From NCBI GenBank assembly GCA_026014735.1, contig JAOZHT010000001.1, positions 62,001 to 126,000 of the forward strand: DNA of 64,000 nucleotides, written 5' to 3'. Of this stretch, positions 26,325 to 35,868 are shown in pieces (within the stretch, counting starts at the first letter, position 1; each line of letters opens with the position of its first letter). Both the position numbers and the translations under genes were made by a program. This stretch comes from Candidatus Bathyarchaeota archaeon (GTDB taxonomy: Archaea; Thermoproteota; Bathyarchaeia; Bathyarchaeales; Bathycorpusculaceae). Under the pieces are notes generated by a model. The model saw only the letters and a list, made by a program, of their open reading frames with translations, was not told where the DNA came from and did not search any database.

Positions 26325-27386
26325 GTGAAGAAAATCACAATCGCTATCCTTGCAGTCGTGCTTATCGTTATTATCGCCGGTTCAACCTATGGCGTCTACA
26401 CCCTTAACCAGGGCGCATCCGACAACGCTACCCCCGAAGGCAACGTGCTTACCATTGTAGACCCCAACGGGGACACCGTAAAAATCTCTCAGCCAGTGAA
26501 AACCGTTGTTTGCCTTGATGCAGTCGCAACCGAAATTGTCTGTGCCCTAGGATGCCAAAGCCGCATCATCGGGATAGATACAAGCTCAGATTTTCCCCCC
26601 TCCATCACCGCTGTGCCTAACGTAGGCGAATCTTACAGTCCAAGCGTCGAGAAGATACTTGAGATGCAGCCAGATTTGGTTCTTGGCGGCGCACCGATAA
26701 ACTACTTCAACAACCAGACCTCAAAGCAGATTGAAGACGCCGGCATCCCCGTCTTTATCTGCGAAGCCATCAACCCCTCTTTGGATTCAACTGAATCCAT
26801 GGTGGATGAAACCTGCGCGTTGGTGACGCAGCTAGGGCAAATCTTGCAGGTGGAAGATAACGCAACCCGCCTTGTTGATTACATGCAGGGCTACGAAAAC
26901 CTCGTCGATGAGCGGCTAGCAAACCTTGCCGACAGCGAGAAACCCACGGTCTATTACGAATGGTACACTGACTGGCAAACCTCCCTTGTCCCCTCTATAC
27001 CCCAAGCAGGCGGAATCAACATCGCTGAAAACGCAACCGAATACGCTCCTATCCTAAGCCCCGAATTTGTGACTCAAGCTAACCCCGACGTAATCATCCG
27101 CATGATAAGCAGCACAAAATATGAACTCGCAGATTTCACTGCTCAGCAGAACCAGCTTACCGGTCGAACCGCGCTTAAAGCCACCAGCGCCGTCAAAGAG
27201 GGCCACGTCTACATCTGTGACTACGCCATCACCGGCGGCATCGAAATGGTGGTTGGCTACGTTCAGTGGGCTAAGTGGCTGCATCCCGACCTGTTCAGCG
27301 ACGTAAACCCCACAGCCATCCATCAGGAGCTGCTCGCTGAGTTCTTCCCAGGCGTCACCCTGCAAGGAGTCTACGCTTACCCATGA
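26325..27386 (+). CDS. ABC substrate-binding protein, importer C
   Basis: 353 residues from GTG behind GGAGGTG, 4 bases after the chelatase stop. An in-frame ATG at 26280 lies inside the chelatase gene and has no ribosome site. Residues 3-25 are the signal/anchor; unlike importer B's protein there is no long linker. The class III binding fold follows (VKTVVCLDAVATEIVCALG, IGIDTSSDFPPSITAVPNVG, YSPSVEKILEMQPDLVLGG). The stop overlaps the permease start (ATGA). Likely ligand: a corrinoid. Confidence 0.92.
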   Translation: MKKITIAILAVVLIVIIAGSTYGVYTLNQGASDNATPEGNVLTIVDPNGDTVKISQPVKTVVCLDAVATEIVCALGCQSRIIGIDTSSDFPPSITAVPNVGESYSPSVEKILEMQPDLVLGGAPINYFNNQTSKQIEDAGIPVFICEAINPSLDSTESMVDETCALVTQLGQILQVEDNATRLVDYMQGYENLVDERLANLADSEKPTVYYEWYTDWQTSLVPSIPQAGGINIAENATEYAPILSPEFVTQANPDVIIRMISSTKYELADFTAQQNQLTGRTALKATSAVKEGHVYICDYAITGGIEMVVGYVQWAKWLHPDLFSDVNPTAIHQELLAEFFPGVTLQGVYAYP

Positions 27387-28459
27387 CCTCAGCCCTCGAG
27401 CTTAAGCGGCTCTACAACAAGGGCAAGAGACGAAAAACTCTTGTCATCTTCTCCCTTTTTGCAGCATTGCTTCTAACTATGGTGTTTTCTATTAGTTTGG
27501 GGGCTGCTTCACCGGGTTTTGTTGAAGCGCTCCAAGTTATCTTCGGCAAACTTTTCCCATTCCTTGACCTTAAACCTCTTCCCCAAGTAACCCAAATCAT
27601 CGTATTCGATCTGCGTCTGCCCCGCATTATCATGGCGATTTTGGCGGGTGCAGGTTTAGCGGCGGCGGGAGCCACCATGCAGGGCACTCTACGCAACCCC
27701 TTGGTGTCCTCCTATGTGCTGGGCATATCCTCGGCTGCTGGCTTTGGCGCTGCCTTGGCTATAGTGTTCGGCGTAGGTGTACTCTCGGTGTTCGGTGGGT
27801 ACCTTGTGATACTTAACGCCTTCTTCTTCAGTGTAATCGCGATGTCGATTGTATATGCGATCGCTCGCCTACGTGGATTAACTTCGGAAACCGTGATATT
27901 GGTCGGCGTCGCCATCGGATTCCTCTTCTCCGCTATGCTGTCGCTGATTCAGTACATTGCCCCCGAGTATCAGGCGGTGAACGCTGTGGTTTTCTGGCTG
28001 ATGGGCAGTCTCTCATCGGCAAGCTGGGAAAACATAATGATCGTTTTGCCCATAGTCCTGTTTACTATTGTTATGATGACTCAGCAGTCCTGGAACATCA
28101 ACGTGCTCAGCATGGGCGAGGACGTCGCCACCAGTCTCGGCGTCAACTCCAAGCGTGTGCTATCAACCAACATGGTGCTCGAGACGCTGGCGACCGCCGC
28201 CATCATCGCATTCACCGGCGTCATCGGCTTTGTGGATTTGATTGCCCCCCATATGGCGCGGATGCTCATCGGCAACGACCACCGTTTCCTAATACCCTGC
28301 AGCGCCCTCGTCGGCGGCTTTCTGCTTCTGTGCTCAGATACGCTGGCGCGGCTGGTGATGGCACCAACCGAGTTACCCGTAGGCATCGTCACCTCGATGC
28401 TAGGTGTTCCATTCTTCATTTACATCATGATAAACCGAAAGAGGCGAAGTTTTAGATGA
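27383..28459 (+). CDS. BtuC-type ABC permease, importer C
   Basis: 358 residues; close paralogue of permease B (23111). Landmarks LPRIIMAILAGAGLAAAG, LRNPLVSSYVLGISSAAGFG and GFVDLIAPHMARM; about ten membrane segments. Start and stop both overlap neighbours by 4 bases (ATGA), so translation is coupled through the operon. Confidence 0.93.
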   Translation: MTSALELKRLYNKGKRRKTLVIFSLFAALLLTMVFSISLGAASPGFVEALQVIFGKLFPFLDLKPLPQVTQIIVFDLRLPRIIMAILAGAGLAAAGATMQGTLRNPLVSSYVLGISSAAGFGAALAIVFGVGVLSVFGGYLVILNAFFFSVIAMSIVYAIARLRGLTSETVILVGVAIGFLFSAMLSLIQYIAPEYQAVNAVVFWLMGSLSSASWENIMIVLPIVLFTIVMMTQQSWNINVLSMGEDVATSLGVNSKRVLSTNMVLETLATAAIIAFTGVIGFVDLIAPHMARMLIGNDHRFLIPCSALVGGFLLLCSDTLARLVMAPTELPVGIVTSMLGVPFFIYIMINRKRRSFR

Positions 28460-29280
28460 AACTAAGCATAAACAAACTATCCTTCAGCTACGCGGGATAC
28501 GAGGTCCTTAAAGAAATTGAGTTAGAGCTAGGATTAGGCGAGATGCTGAGCATCGTGGGCCCCAACGGCTCAGGCAAAAGCACCCTGCTCAAATGCATAA
28601 ACCGCATCCTTAAAACCAAACATAACACCGTGCTAATCGACGACAAAGACACCAGCACCTTAACCCTCAAGGAACTCGCCAAAGTCATGGGGTATGTTCC
28701 CCAGAACTCAACCAGCACCTTCCCCTTCACCGTCTTTGACGTTGTGCTTATGGGCCGTAAACCCTACATACACTGGAACATCGGTGAAAAAGACAACGAA
28801 ATCGTCGCGGAGATGCTGGATTTCTTGGGCATCGGCCACTTGGCTATGCGGCACTTCGATGAGCTCAGCGGCGGCGAACAGCAGAAAGTCATCATTGCCC
28901 GGGCGTTGGCGCAGCAGCCGCAGCTTATGCTGCTTGATGAACCCACCAGTTCACTGGACATTAAGCATCAGCTTGAGATCCTCTGTATGCTTCGGGGGTT
29001 GGCTCGTAGCGGGGAACGCTCGGTGGTGGTGTCGATGCATGACCTTAACATGGCCAGCAACTTCAGCGACCGCATGGTTATGATTAAGAAGGGCAGCATA
29101 TTCGCGGTGGGCACCCCTAAAGAGGTAATCACCGAAAAGAACATCGAGGCGGTCTACGGCATCAAAGCAAACGTAGCCCTCTCTGCGCATGGCAAACCCC
29201 AAATCACACCCATAGTAGCGGAGGAAAGCTACAGTTTCTATCCTAAACTAACCCAGATGGTCGAGGCAAAGCATCCATGA
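28456..29280 (+). CDS. BtuD-type ABC ATPase, importer C
   Basis: 274 residues. Walker A GPNGSGKS (about 35-42), Q-loop VPQNS, signature LSGGEQQK, Walker B LMLLDEPTS and switch histidine in SMHDLNMA. Joined by ATGA overlaps to the permease and CobN genes. About 20 residues longer at the C-terminus than the importer A ATPase. It completes a BtuCDF set and may also serve importer B. Confidence 0.94.
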   Translation: MKLSINKLSFSYAGYEVLKEIELELGLGEMLSIVGPNGSGKSTLLKCINRILKTKHNTVLIDDKDTSTLTLKELAKVMGYVPQNSTSTFPFTVFDVVLMGRKPYIHWNIGEKDNEIVAEMLDFLGIGHLAMRHFDELSGGEQQKVIIARALAQQPQLMLLDEPTSSLDIKHQLEILCMLRGLARSGERSVVVSMHDLNMASNFSDRMVMIKKGSIFAVGTPKEVITEKNIEAVYGIKANVALSAHGKPQITPIVAEESYSFYPKLTQMVEAKHP

Positions 29281-32200
29281 CCAAAATCAAAGTAGCAATG
29301 GCAACAACCATCCCAACCGACGTCATCCCCGCCATCAACGCCGCTAACAAAATCAACCAGAAAAATCCGGGCGCCATCGAACTGCGGCTTCGCATGGGCG
29401 GCGACTACCGCGACTTCGGAGCCCTCGACGACTTCATCGCCTTCGCAAAAACCGCGCACATCGTTATCGTGCATCTGATGGGTGATTTGCCCGAGTTCGA
29501 CCGGCTTGTGGAAGCCATAAAACCCGCCAAAGTGCCCCTCATGGTGTCCGCGCCCTTCTTCGGAGCCAAAAACCAAACCAAATACACCACAGTGGACGCT
29601 GAGGATAAACAAAAAATCTACTTCTACCTTAACTACGGCGGCATCCGCAACTTCGAAAACCTCATGTACTATTTGCTTAACCGCTTCACAGGCACCGATC
29701 ACCCCGTAGAGGCTCCTGCTAAACCGCAGTGGGAAGGCATCTATCACCCCGACTTCGAGTCTCCGCCAACGCTGGAGGAGTATCTGGCAAAGAAAGTTGA
29801 CCCCACCCGCATTACAGTGGGGCTGTGGTTTCACCAGAGCAGCTGGCAGGGCGGCACAACCGGCTACGTGGACGCGGTTATCCGCGAAATCGAATCTCAG
29901 GGCGCCAACGTGTTGCCCCTGTTTTTCAGCGGCTCCAAGAACCCTAAGCTGGGCATAAACGGCTTAGAGTGGATGGTGGACACTTATCTGCTAAAAGACG
30001 GCAAACCCCTGGTTGATGTGGTCATGAGCTTGTTCTCGTTTTCGTTTTCCACCTGCCTAGGCGGCTCCGAAGCAACGGGGGTGCTGCGGAAACTCGGGGT
30101 GCCCATCATCAAAGCCATAACTACCTGCAACACCTACACGGAGTGGCGTGACACCATGCAGGGACTCAACATCATGGATATCCCCGCCAACGTGGCTATG
30201 CCTGAATTCGACGGCGCCATAATCACCGTGCCCGTCGCCGCCATGGACTGCTGCCAAATCAACCCCTCCACCGGAACCCGCCTCATCAAATACGAACCCA
30301 TACCGGAACGCACAAAAAAAGCAGTCAGCTTAACCATAAACTGGGGTAAACTGCGGCGGCTACCCAACGGCCAAAAGAAGGTGGCAATCATCTTCCACAA
30401 TTATCCGCCCCGAAACGACACCATCGGTCACGCCTTCGGCTTGGATTCATCGGCTTCCGTGATGAACATTCTTGAGGGCTTAAAGCATCAGGGCTACAAG
30501 TTGGGGGAGTTGCCGCAGAGCAGCCAGGAACTCATGGACGCCATAATCGCGGGGTTAACTAATGATCGCCGCTGGGCAAGCCCCAAGGAACTCTACGAGC
30601 GTGCCCTGGACAAAATCCCCCTTGAGCAGTATGAGTCCTGGTATAGCGATTTAGCATCTGACGTCGCCGCCAAAATCGAGAAGGACTGGGGTAAACTCCC
30701 CGGTAAACTCTTCACCTACAACGGCAAGTTGCTGGTGGCGGGCTTAGTTAACGGCAACGTCTTTGTAGGAATGCAGCCTCCCCGCGGCTTTATGGAGGAC
30801 TCCGTCAACATTTACCATAGCCCCGACATAGCTATGCCCTACCATTACCATGCCTACTACCGCTGGATATGCGACGACTTCGGCGCAAACGTGGTCCTGC
30901 ATATTGGATGCCACGGGACACAGGAGTGGCTGCCCGGCAAATCCGTTGGGTTATCCCGCAGCTGCCAATCCGACATCACCATCGCCGACATGCCCAACAT
31001 CTACCCCTACGTGCAAACCAACCCCGGCGAAGGCACCCAGGCCAAGCGGCGCGGCTACTGCTGCATCATCGAGCACCTTATGCCCGTCATGCACAACGCC
31101 GACTCATATGAGGAACTGGCTAAACTCGAGGTGCAGCTGCAGGAGTATTACCACGCCAAAACAGTTGACCAGCAGAAACTGCCGGTGCTGCGTAACCTGA
31201 TTTGGGAGCTGGTGGTCGATGCCAAACTTGACAAGGACCTCTGCGTCACCCAGGACGCGGCTTTCGCCGGCTTCGACGAGTTTCTTGAGCAGCTTCACGC
31301 CTACATCAATGAGCTCTCGGACGCGCAGATCCGCGATGGACTCCACACGCTCGGGGAAGCTCCTAAAGATTCGCGTCTCGACGAGTTTTTAGTTACATTA
31401 ACAAGGCTCAGCAACGGCGATGTGCCCTCGCTGCGGCAGTCGCTTGCGGAGTTGAAGGGCTACGACTTCGACGACCTGCTGGCGCACCGCGGCAAACTTG
31501 GCTTGGACGGCAAAACCAACGGCGACCGCCTAAACGAAATCGGCGCCCTCTCCCTGGAGCTTATCCAATGCTTCCACGCCGCTGACTTCAAAGAAGAAAA
31601 AATCCCTGAGGTCACCAAATCTGTTCTTGGCGTAGGCACCCCAAAAATCACCTGTGCCCTCCAATACGTCAGCGGCTTCCTCGCCCCCGCCCTCGCCCAA
31701 ACCACCGACGAAGTAACCTACACGCTGCTTGGCTGCAGCGGCGGCTACGTGCCCCCCGGGCCCTCAGGCTCTATCACGCGGGGCATGGCTGATATCTTGC
31801 CCACTGGCAGAAACTTTTACTCCATTGATCCCCGCGCGGTGCCCTCCGCGGCGGCATGGGAAGTCGGCGTCTCCTTAGCCAACGTGCTGCTGGAGCGGTA
31901 CCTCAAAGAGGAAGGCAAATACCCTGAATCCGTGGGCATCGTAATCTGGGCAACCGACACCATGAAAACCAAGGGCGACGACGTAGCTGAAATCCTCTAC
32001 TTGCTCGGCGTCAAGCCCATCTGGGAGCGGTCCAGCGGCAGAGTAATCGGCATCCAAGCTATCCCGCTTGGCGAGTTGGGGCGTCCCCGCATCGATGTCA
32101 CCATGCGCATAAGCGGTATGTTCCGCGACAGCTTCCCCGTCGTTGTTAACCTCCTTGACCAAGCCATTGAACTCGTGGCTGCATTAAATGAGCCGCATAG

Positions 32201-33053
32201 CCAAAACTATGTGGCAAAGCATGTGGAGACAGAGGTAGCTGAGGAAACCGCCAAAGGCACAAACCCGGCGAAGGCCCGCGAGGAAGCCTGCTACCGCATC
32301 TTCGGCGATCGCCCAGGTGCATATGGCTGCGGCGTCAGCGAAGCCATCGACTCCAAAAACTGGAAAACCCAGCAGGACCTCAGCGACATCTACATCAGCT
32401 GGGGCAGCTACGCCTACACCCGCAAAACCTACGGGTGCCAGGTGCCCGAGCAGTTCAAGCGGTGCCTACGCAAAATCAACGTCACCGTCAAAAACCAGGA
32501 TAGCCGCGAATACGACATCCTCGACGGCGACGACTGGTACGACGCCCACGGCGGCATGATAAACGCTGTGAAAGTCGTCGGCGGCAAAGCCCCCCGCTCG
32601 TACTGCGGCGACAGCAGCGACCCCAAACGCGTTAAAGTCCGAAGCACACAGGAGGAAACCTGCCATGTCTTCCGCAGCCGCCTGCTTAACCCAAAATACA
32701 TAGAGGGCATGAAACGCCACGGCTACCAGGGCGCGGCGGATTTGTCGCGGACTATGGATACGGTGCTTGGCTGGGACGCCACCGTGGAGGCTGTGGAGGA
32801 TTGGATGTGGGAGGGGCTTGCTCAGAAGTACGTTTTGGATAAGGCTATGCAGGAATGGCTAAAAGACGTAAATCCTTATGCCTTACAGAATATGGTGGAG
32901 CGCCTCCTTGAAGCGGTGGAGCGAAACATCTGGTGGGCCTCTGAGGAGATGAAAAAGCAGCTTCAGCAGCTCTACCTCGAAATCGAGGGGCTACTGGAGG
33001 GCGCCGCAGAGAAAGGGAACGGTAACACAAAAACTGGAGAGAGAAGAAAATGA
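29277..33053 (+). CDS. cobN: CobN-type large subunit of a tetrapyrrole metal chelatase
   Basis: 1258 residues, the usual CobN/BchH size. Landmarks of the family are the catalytic-region motif HIGCHGTQEWLPGK (about residue 541), the glycine/proline stretch SGGYVPPGPSGSITRG, and the C-terminal RISGMFRDSFP...LLDQAIE and GxYGCGVSEAID regions. CobN proteins bind the corrin macrocycle and insert cobalt with ATP-driven help from ChlI/ChlD-type subunits, present here as one fused gene. CobN belongs to the aerobic cobalamin route, yet many anaerobic archaea carry CobN-like proteins of unproven substrate beside corrinoid importers. Here it sits between the importer and CbiZ genes, so a role in metal handling of salvaged corrinoids is plausible. 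Starts and ends with ATGA overlaps. Confidence 0.9.
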   Translation: MTKIKVAMATTIPTDVIPAINAANKINQKNPGAIELRLRMGGDYRDFGALDDFIAFAKTAHIVIVHLMGDLPEFDRLVEAIKPAKVPLMVSAPFFGAKNQTKYTTVDAEDKQKIYFYLNYGGIRNFENLMYYLLNRFTGTDHPVEAPAKPQWEGIYHPDFESPPTLEEYLAKKVDPTRITVGLWFHQSSWQGGTTGYVDAVIREIESQGANVLPLFFSGSKNPKLGINGLEWMVDTYLLKDGKPLVDVVMSLFSFSFSTCLGGSEATGVLRKLGVPIIKAITTCNTYTEWRDTMQGLNIMDIPANVAMPEFDGAIITVPVAAMDCCQINPSTGTRLIKYEPIPERTKKAVSLTINWGKLRRLPNGQKKVAIIFHNYPPRNDTIGHAFGLDSSASVMNILEGLKHQGYKLGELPQSSQELMDAIIAGLTNDRRWASPKELYERALDKIPLEQYESWYSDLASDVAAKIEKDWGKLPGKLFTYNGKLLVAGLVNGNVFVGMQPPRGFMEDSVNIYHSPDIAMPYHYHAYYRWICDDFGANVVLHIGCHGTQEWLPGKSVGLSRSCQSDITIADMPNIYPYVQTNPGEGTQAKRRGYCCIIEHLMPVMHNADSYEELAKLEVQLQEYYHAKTVDQQKLPVLRNLIWELVVDAKLDKDLCVTQDAAFAGFDEFLEQLHAYINELSDAQIRDGLHTLGEAPKDSRLDEFLVTLTRLSNGDVPSLRQSLAELKGYDFDDLLAHRGKLGLDGKTNGDRLNEIGALSLELIQCFHAADFKEEKIPEVTKSVLGVGTPKITCALQYVSGFLAPALAQTTDEVTYTLLGCSGGYVPPGPSGSITRGMADILPTGRNFYSIDPRAVPSAAAWEVGVSLANVLLERYLKEEGKYPESVGIVIWATDTMKTKGDDVAEILYLLGVKPIWERSSGRVIGIQAIPLGELGRPRIDVTMRISGMFRDSFPVVVNLLDQAIELVAALNEPHSQNYVAKHVETEVAEETAKGTNPAKAREEACYRIFGDRPGAYGCGVSEAIDSKNWKTQQDLSDIYISWGSYAYTRKTYGCQVPEQFKRCLRKINVTVKNQDSREYDILDGDDWYDAHGGMINAVKVVGGKAPRSYCGDSSDPKRVKVRSTQEETCHVFRSRLLNPKYIEGMKRHGYQGAADLSRTMDTVLGWDATVEAVEDWMWEGLAQKYVLDKAMQEWLKDVNPYALQNMVERLLEAVERNIWWASEEMKKQLQQLYLEIEGLLEGAAEKGNGNTKTGERRK

Positions 33054-33829
33054 AAAACGCAGATACAATAGTTAGAGAGCAGAAACTAAACATCCACCTC
33101 GACGGGGTAGAGGCAAAAGTAATCTGGCACAAATACGACGGTGTACCCCTGAACACAACGCTGGTTTCGTTTGGCCAAAACCGCAGAGTGCTCTCCACCA
33201 TCGACGGACTCAAGCATGTCCCCTACATAGGTAACGTGTATGTTCCCGGGGAATTATCCAGTAGCCACATGACGCTTCAGAGCTACGCTAAATTCCAAAA
33301 GCGTTTACCTGCAACTCTTGGCATCCGCCGCGCAGACCTCACCTTTGTAAGCACAGCCGTCAACATGGAGAAAGTAGCTGTCTGCGAAAAATCCTACGGC
33401 GACTTCAAAGTCTGCATAATCGCAACCGGCGGCGCCAAAAACAACGCGCTACGCATGGGCGTGGACAGAGGCGACTGGGTAGAAACCAAAACGGAGTTCC
33501 AAAGCGCCCAAGGCACCATAAACATGCTGCTCCTAACAAACGTCACCTTATCAGTCGGCGCCATGGCACGCGCCATAATGACTGCCACCGAAGGCAAAAC
33601 CGCGGCGCTGGAGGATTTGCATTACAAGAGCACACCTTCCCCTAAGCTGCAAGCCACCGGCACCGGAACCGACAGCATGATAGTTGCCTCGGCTAACAAC
33701 CCCGGCCTCAAAATCTATCATACCGGCGGACACACAAAGATGGGTGAGCTAATTGGGTTCTGCGCAAAAGAGGCGGTGACCTTGGCGCTGCGGCGGTTCG
33801 ATAACGATGAGCCGGGGGAAATCAGTTGA
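33050..33829 (+). CDS. cbiZ: Adenosylcobinamide amidohydrolase CbiZ
   Basis: 259 residues. The CbiZ pattern is clear: STAVNMEKVAV, the glycine-rich ATGGAKNNALRMG, LTNVTLSVGAMARAIMTATE, ATGTGTDSMIVAS and the closing HTGGHTKMGELIG. CbiZ cuts the aminopropanol arm from adenosylcobinamide to give adenosylcobyric acid, allowing archaea to salvage and remodel corrinoids with a new lower ligand. It overlaps CobN by ATGA and the next gene by TTGA. This gene is the strongest evidence that the whole region concerns corrinoids. Confidence 0.92.
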   Translation: MKNADTIVREQKLNIHLDGVEAKVIWHKYDGVPLNTTLVSFGQNRRVLSTIDGLKHVPYIGNVYVPGELSSSHMTLQSYAKFQKRLPATLGIRRADLTFVSTAVNMEKVAVCEKSYGDFKVCIIATGGAKNNALRMGVDRGDWVETKTEFQSAQGTINMLLLTNVTLSVGAMARAIMTATEGKTAALEDLHYKSTPSPKLQATGTGTDSMIVASANNPGLKIYHTGGHTKMGELIGFCAKEAVTLALRRFDNDEPGEIS

Positions 33830-34686
33830 AGGGCTTCATCTACACCGAGAATTTAACCAAGAACTACGGCGACACAAAAGCCATAAACGGCCTAGATTTG
33901 CAGGTACGCAGCGGAGAAATCTTTGGTTTTCTTGGCCCCAACGGCGCAGGCAAAACCACCACAATCCGCGTCTTAACCACCCTAACGCGGCCCACCTCAG
34001 GGTTCGCCTCGGTTGACGGGTTCGACGTGGTAACTGAGCCTGGAAAAGTCAAGAAGGTTATCGGCGTGGTTCAGCAGCACCTGACTCTGGACCGGGACCT
34101 GTCGGTTCGGGAAAACATGGAGTTCCACGCCCGCATCCACGGCTTAGATTCCTCTAAACGCAAAGCCCGCATCGCAGAGCTGCTCGAGTATGTTGAACTC
34201 ACTGAATACGCCGATAAAATGGTAGACACCCTCTCGGGCGGCATGAAAAAGAAAGCCGCAATCGTCTGCAGCCTGCTACATGAGCCCAAGCTGCTGTTTC
34301 TCGACGAACCCACGGTGGGGCTGGATGCTCAGGCGCGGCGCCGCATGTGGGATTTAATGCGGAGGCTAAACAGCGACGGCACCACCATATTCCTCACCAC
34401 ACACTACATCGAGGAAGCCGAGGTTCTCTGCCACCGCGTCGGCATAATGCATCATGGCCGATTAATCGCTGTGGGTCAACCCGCTGAGCTTTGCCAAAAG
34501 CTAGGTTCAGTTGTGGTGGAAACCCTCAACACCGGAAAAGAAACCAGCTACGAATTCTTCGCTGACCGCGAAGCAGCAAACCGCCATATCCAAAACCTCT
34601 CCTCCGCCTCGAGAGTTATCATTCGAGAGTCTAACCTTGAAGATGTCTTTATCGAGCAGACTGGCGAGAAGGTGGGTGACAGCTAA
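33826..34686 (+). CDS. ABC-2 type exporter ATPase (DrrA-like)
   Basis: 286 residues from TTG overlapping the CbiZ stop. Walker A GPNGAGKT, Q-loop VVQQH, signature LSGGMKKK, Walker B LLFLDEPTVGLD, H-loop TTHYIEEAE; the C-terminal NLEDVFIEQTG is typical of DrrA/NatA-type exporter ATPases. It pairs with the next gene. Position at the end of the corrinoid operon hints at export of a corrinoid by-product or toxic relative, but the substrate class of DrrAB-like pumps is broad. Confidence 0.92.
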   Translation: MKGFIYTENLTKNYGDTKAINGLDLQVRSGEIFGFLGPNGAGKTTTIRVLTTLTRPTSGFASVDGFDVVTEPGKVKKVIGVVQQHLTLDRDLSVRENMEFHARIHGLDSSKRKARIAELLEYVELTEYADKMVDTLSGGMKKKAAIVCSLLHEPKLLFLDEPTVGLDAQARRRMWDLMRRLNSDGTTIFLTTHYIEEAEVLCHRVGIMHHGRLIAVGQPAELCQKLGSVVVETLNTGKETSYEFFADREAANRHIQNLSSASRVIIRESNLEDVFIEQTGEKVGDS

Positions 34687-35435
34687 TGGCAAAAGCCCTA
34701 AATGACATCTACGCGGTTCTCTGGGTGGACCTGCGCAATATGCGGCGACACTGGAAATCCACTGTTGCCACGAGTTTGATTTTGCCCCTGCTGTACCTTG
34801 TGGCTTTCGGCTACGGTTTAGGCCGCGGCATAGACGTTGACGGCGTTAACTACCTTGCCTTTGTAGTTCCCGGCATCGTGGCGTTAACTGCGTTTTCAAC
34901 CAGCTTCAGCGGCGCCGCCTCTAAGTTGCAGGTTGACAAGTTTTTCTACAAGAGCTTTGATGAGCTTTTGATGTCGCCGGTAAGTTTGCAGTCAATCATA
35001 GTTGGGAAAGCCTTGATTGGGGTGCTGCGGGGCCTGATTAGTTCCGTCGCTATCTTAGCCGTCGGCTTTCTGCTTGCTCCCACCTTGATAATCAGTCCGC
35101 TTATGCTATCTATGCTGCTGCTGTCCTGCTTTGTGTTTGCTCTATTCGGCGTTTTGATTGCGTTGGTAGTCAATACCCATCAGGGCATGAGCACATTTAG
35201 CAACCTGGTAATTCTGCCCATGACGTTTCTCTGCGGAACCTTCTTCTCACTCAGCCAACTGCCCGACGCCGCCAAAGCCGTCCTCTACTTCTTGCCCCTA
35301 ACCCACTCCAGCCAACTCCTACGCGCAACCGCTCTCGACACACCGTTTCCCTGGCTGTCTTTAGCTGGCCTCTGCATTTTTGGAGCAGTCTTCTTTGGGG
35401 CAAGTGTGCTAGCGCTAAAAAAATCTAGCGTATAG
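34686..35435 (+). CDS. ABC-2 type exporter permease
   Basis: 249 residues, start overlapping the ATPase stop (TAATG). Six hydrophobic segments with the ABC-2 pattern (YLAFVVPGIVALTAFSTSF near the first third and FLCGTFFSLSQLPDAAKAVLY...PLTHSSQLLR towards the end). Forms the membrane part of the exporter with the preceding ATPase. Last gene of the chelatase operon; a short T-rich stretch (35441-35450) follows. Confidence 0.9.
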   Translation: MAKALNDIYAVLWVDLRNMRRHWKSTVATSLILPLLYLVAFGYGLGRGIDVDGVNYLAFVVPGIVALTAFSTSFSGAASKLQVDKFFYKSFDELLMSPVSLQSIIVGKALIGVLRGLISSVAILAVGFLLAPTLIISPLMLSMLLLSCFVFALFGVLIALVVNTHQGMSTFSNLVILPMTFLCGTFFSLSQLPDAAKAVLYFLPLTHSSQLLRATALDTPFPWLSLAGLCIFGAVFFGASVLALKKSSV

Positions 35436-35463
35436 CCCCCATTTTTGTTTTGAGGTGATTTGT

Positions 35464-35868
35464 TTGGCCCAGGGTTTTGATGCAGAACTGTTCGCGCGGT
35501 GTGGAATCAATTGTCGCACCTGCGTGGGCTTTTTTGGCTACACGCTGGATGGGAAGCGGCAAGCTCCCTGTGGCGGCTGCCCCACACGGCAGGCAACCTG
35601 CAGTTTTTTCAAGAAATACTGTGTGAACCCCAATCGAGAGAAATTCGACTACTGCTACCAGTGCCTACTGTTTCCCTGTGCTGAACTCCAAAAAATCGAT
35701 CAATACTATAGCGGAAAATACGGCGTCAGCCTAATCGAAGCGTTTGAGCACATCCGATCCCGCGGCATGCAAGATTACCTGCAGAGTGAGCGGCAGAAAT
35801 GGACTTGCCCGGTTTGTGGCGGAGTTATTTGTGCGCAAACCAAGCGATGCTACAGCTGCCATCCGTAG
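35464..35868 (+). CDS. DUF3795-type cysteine-rich protein with zinc ribbon
   Basis: 134 residues. I choose TTG 35464 because GAGGTGA lies 6 bases before it; a GTG at 35455 lies within that ribosome site. The N-terminal half matches DUF3795 (ARCGINCRTCVGFFGY, APCGGCPTR, KYCV, DYCYQCLLFPC), and the last 25 residues add a CPVCGG...CYSCHP zinc ribbon. Metal binding is nearly certain from cysteine spacing; function is unknown. Confidence 0.8.
   Translation: MAQGFDAELFARCGINCRTCVGFFGYTLDGKRQAPCGGCPTRQATCSFFKKYCVNPNREKFDYCYQCLLFPCAELQKIDQYYSGKYGVSLIEAFEHIRSRGMQDYLQSERQKWTCPVCGGVICAQTKRCYSCHP

Noticed and set aside
24296-33053. Mg-chelatase for chlorophyll synthesis
   Set aside because: ChlI/ChlD and CobN/BchH are related, but no chlorophyll genes occur and CbiZ plus corrinoid-type importers flank the genes.
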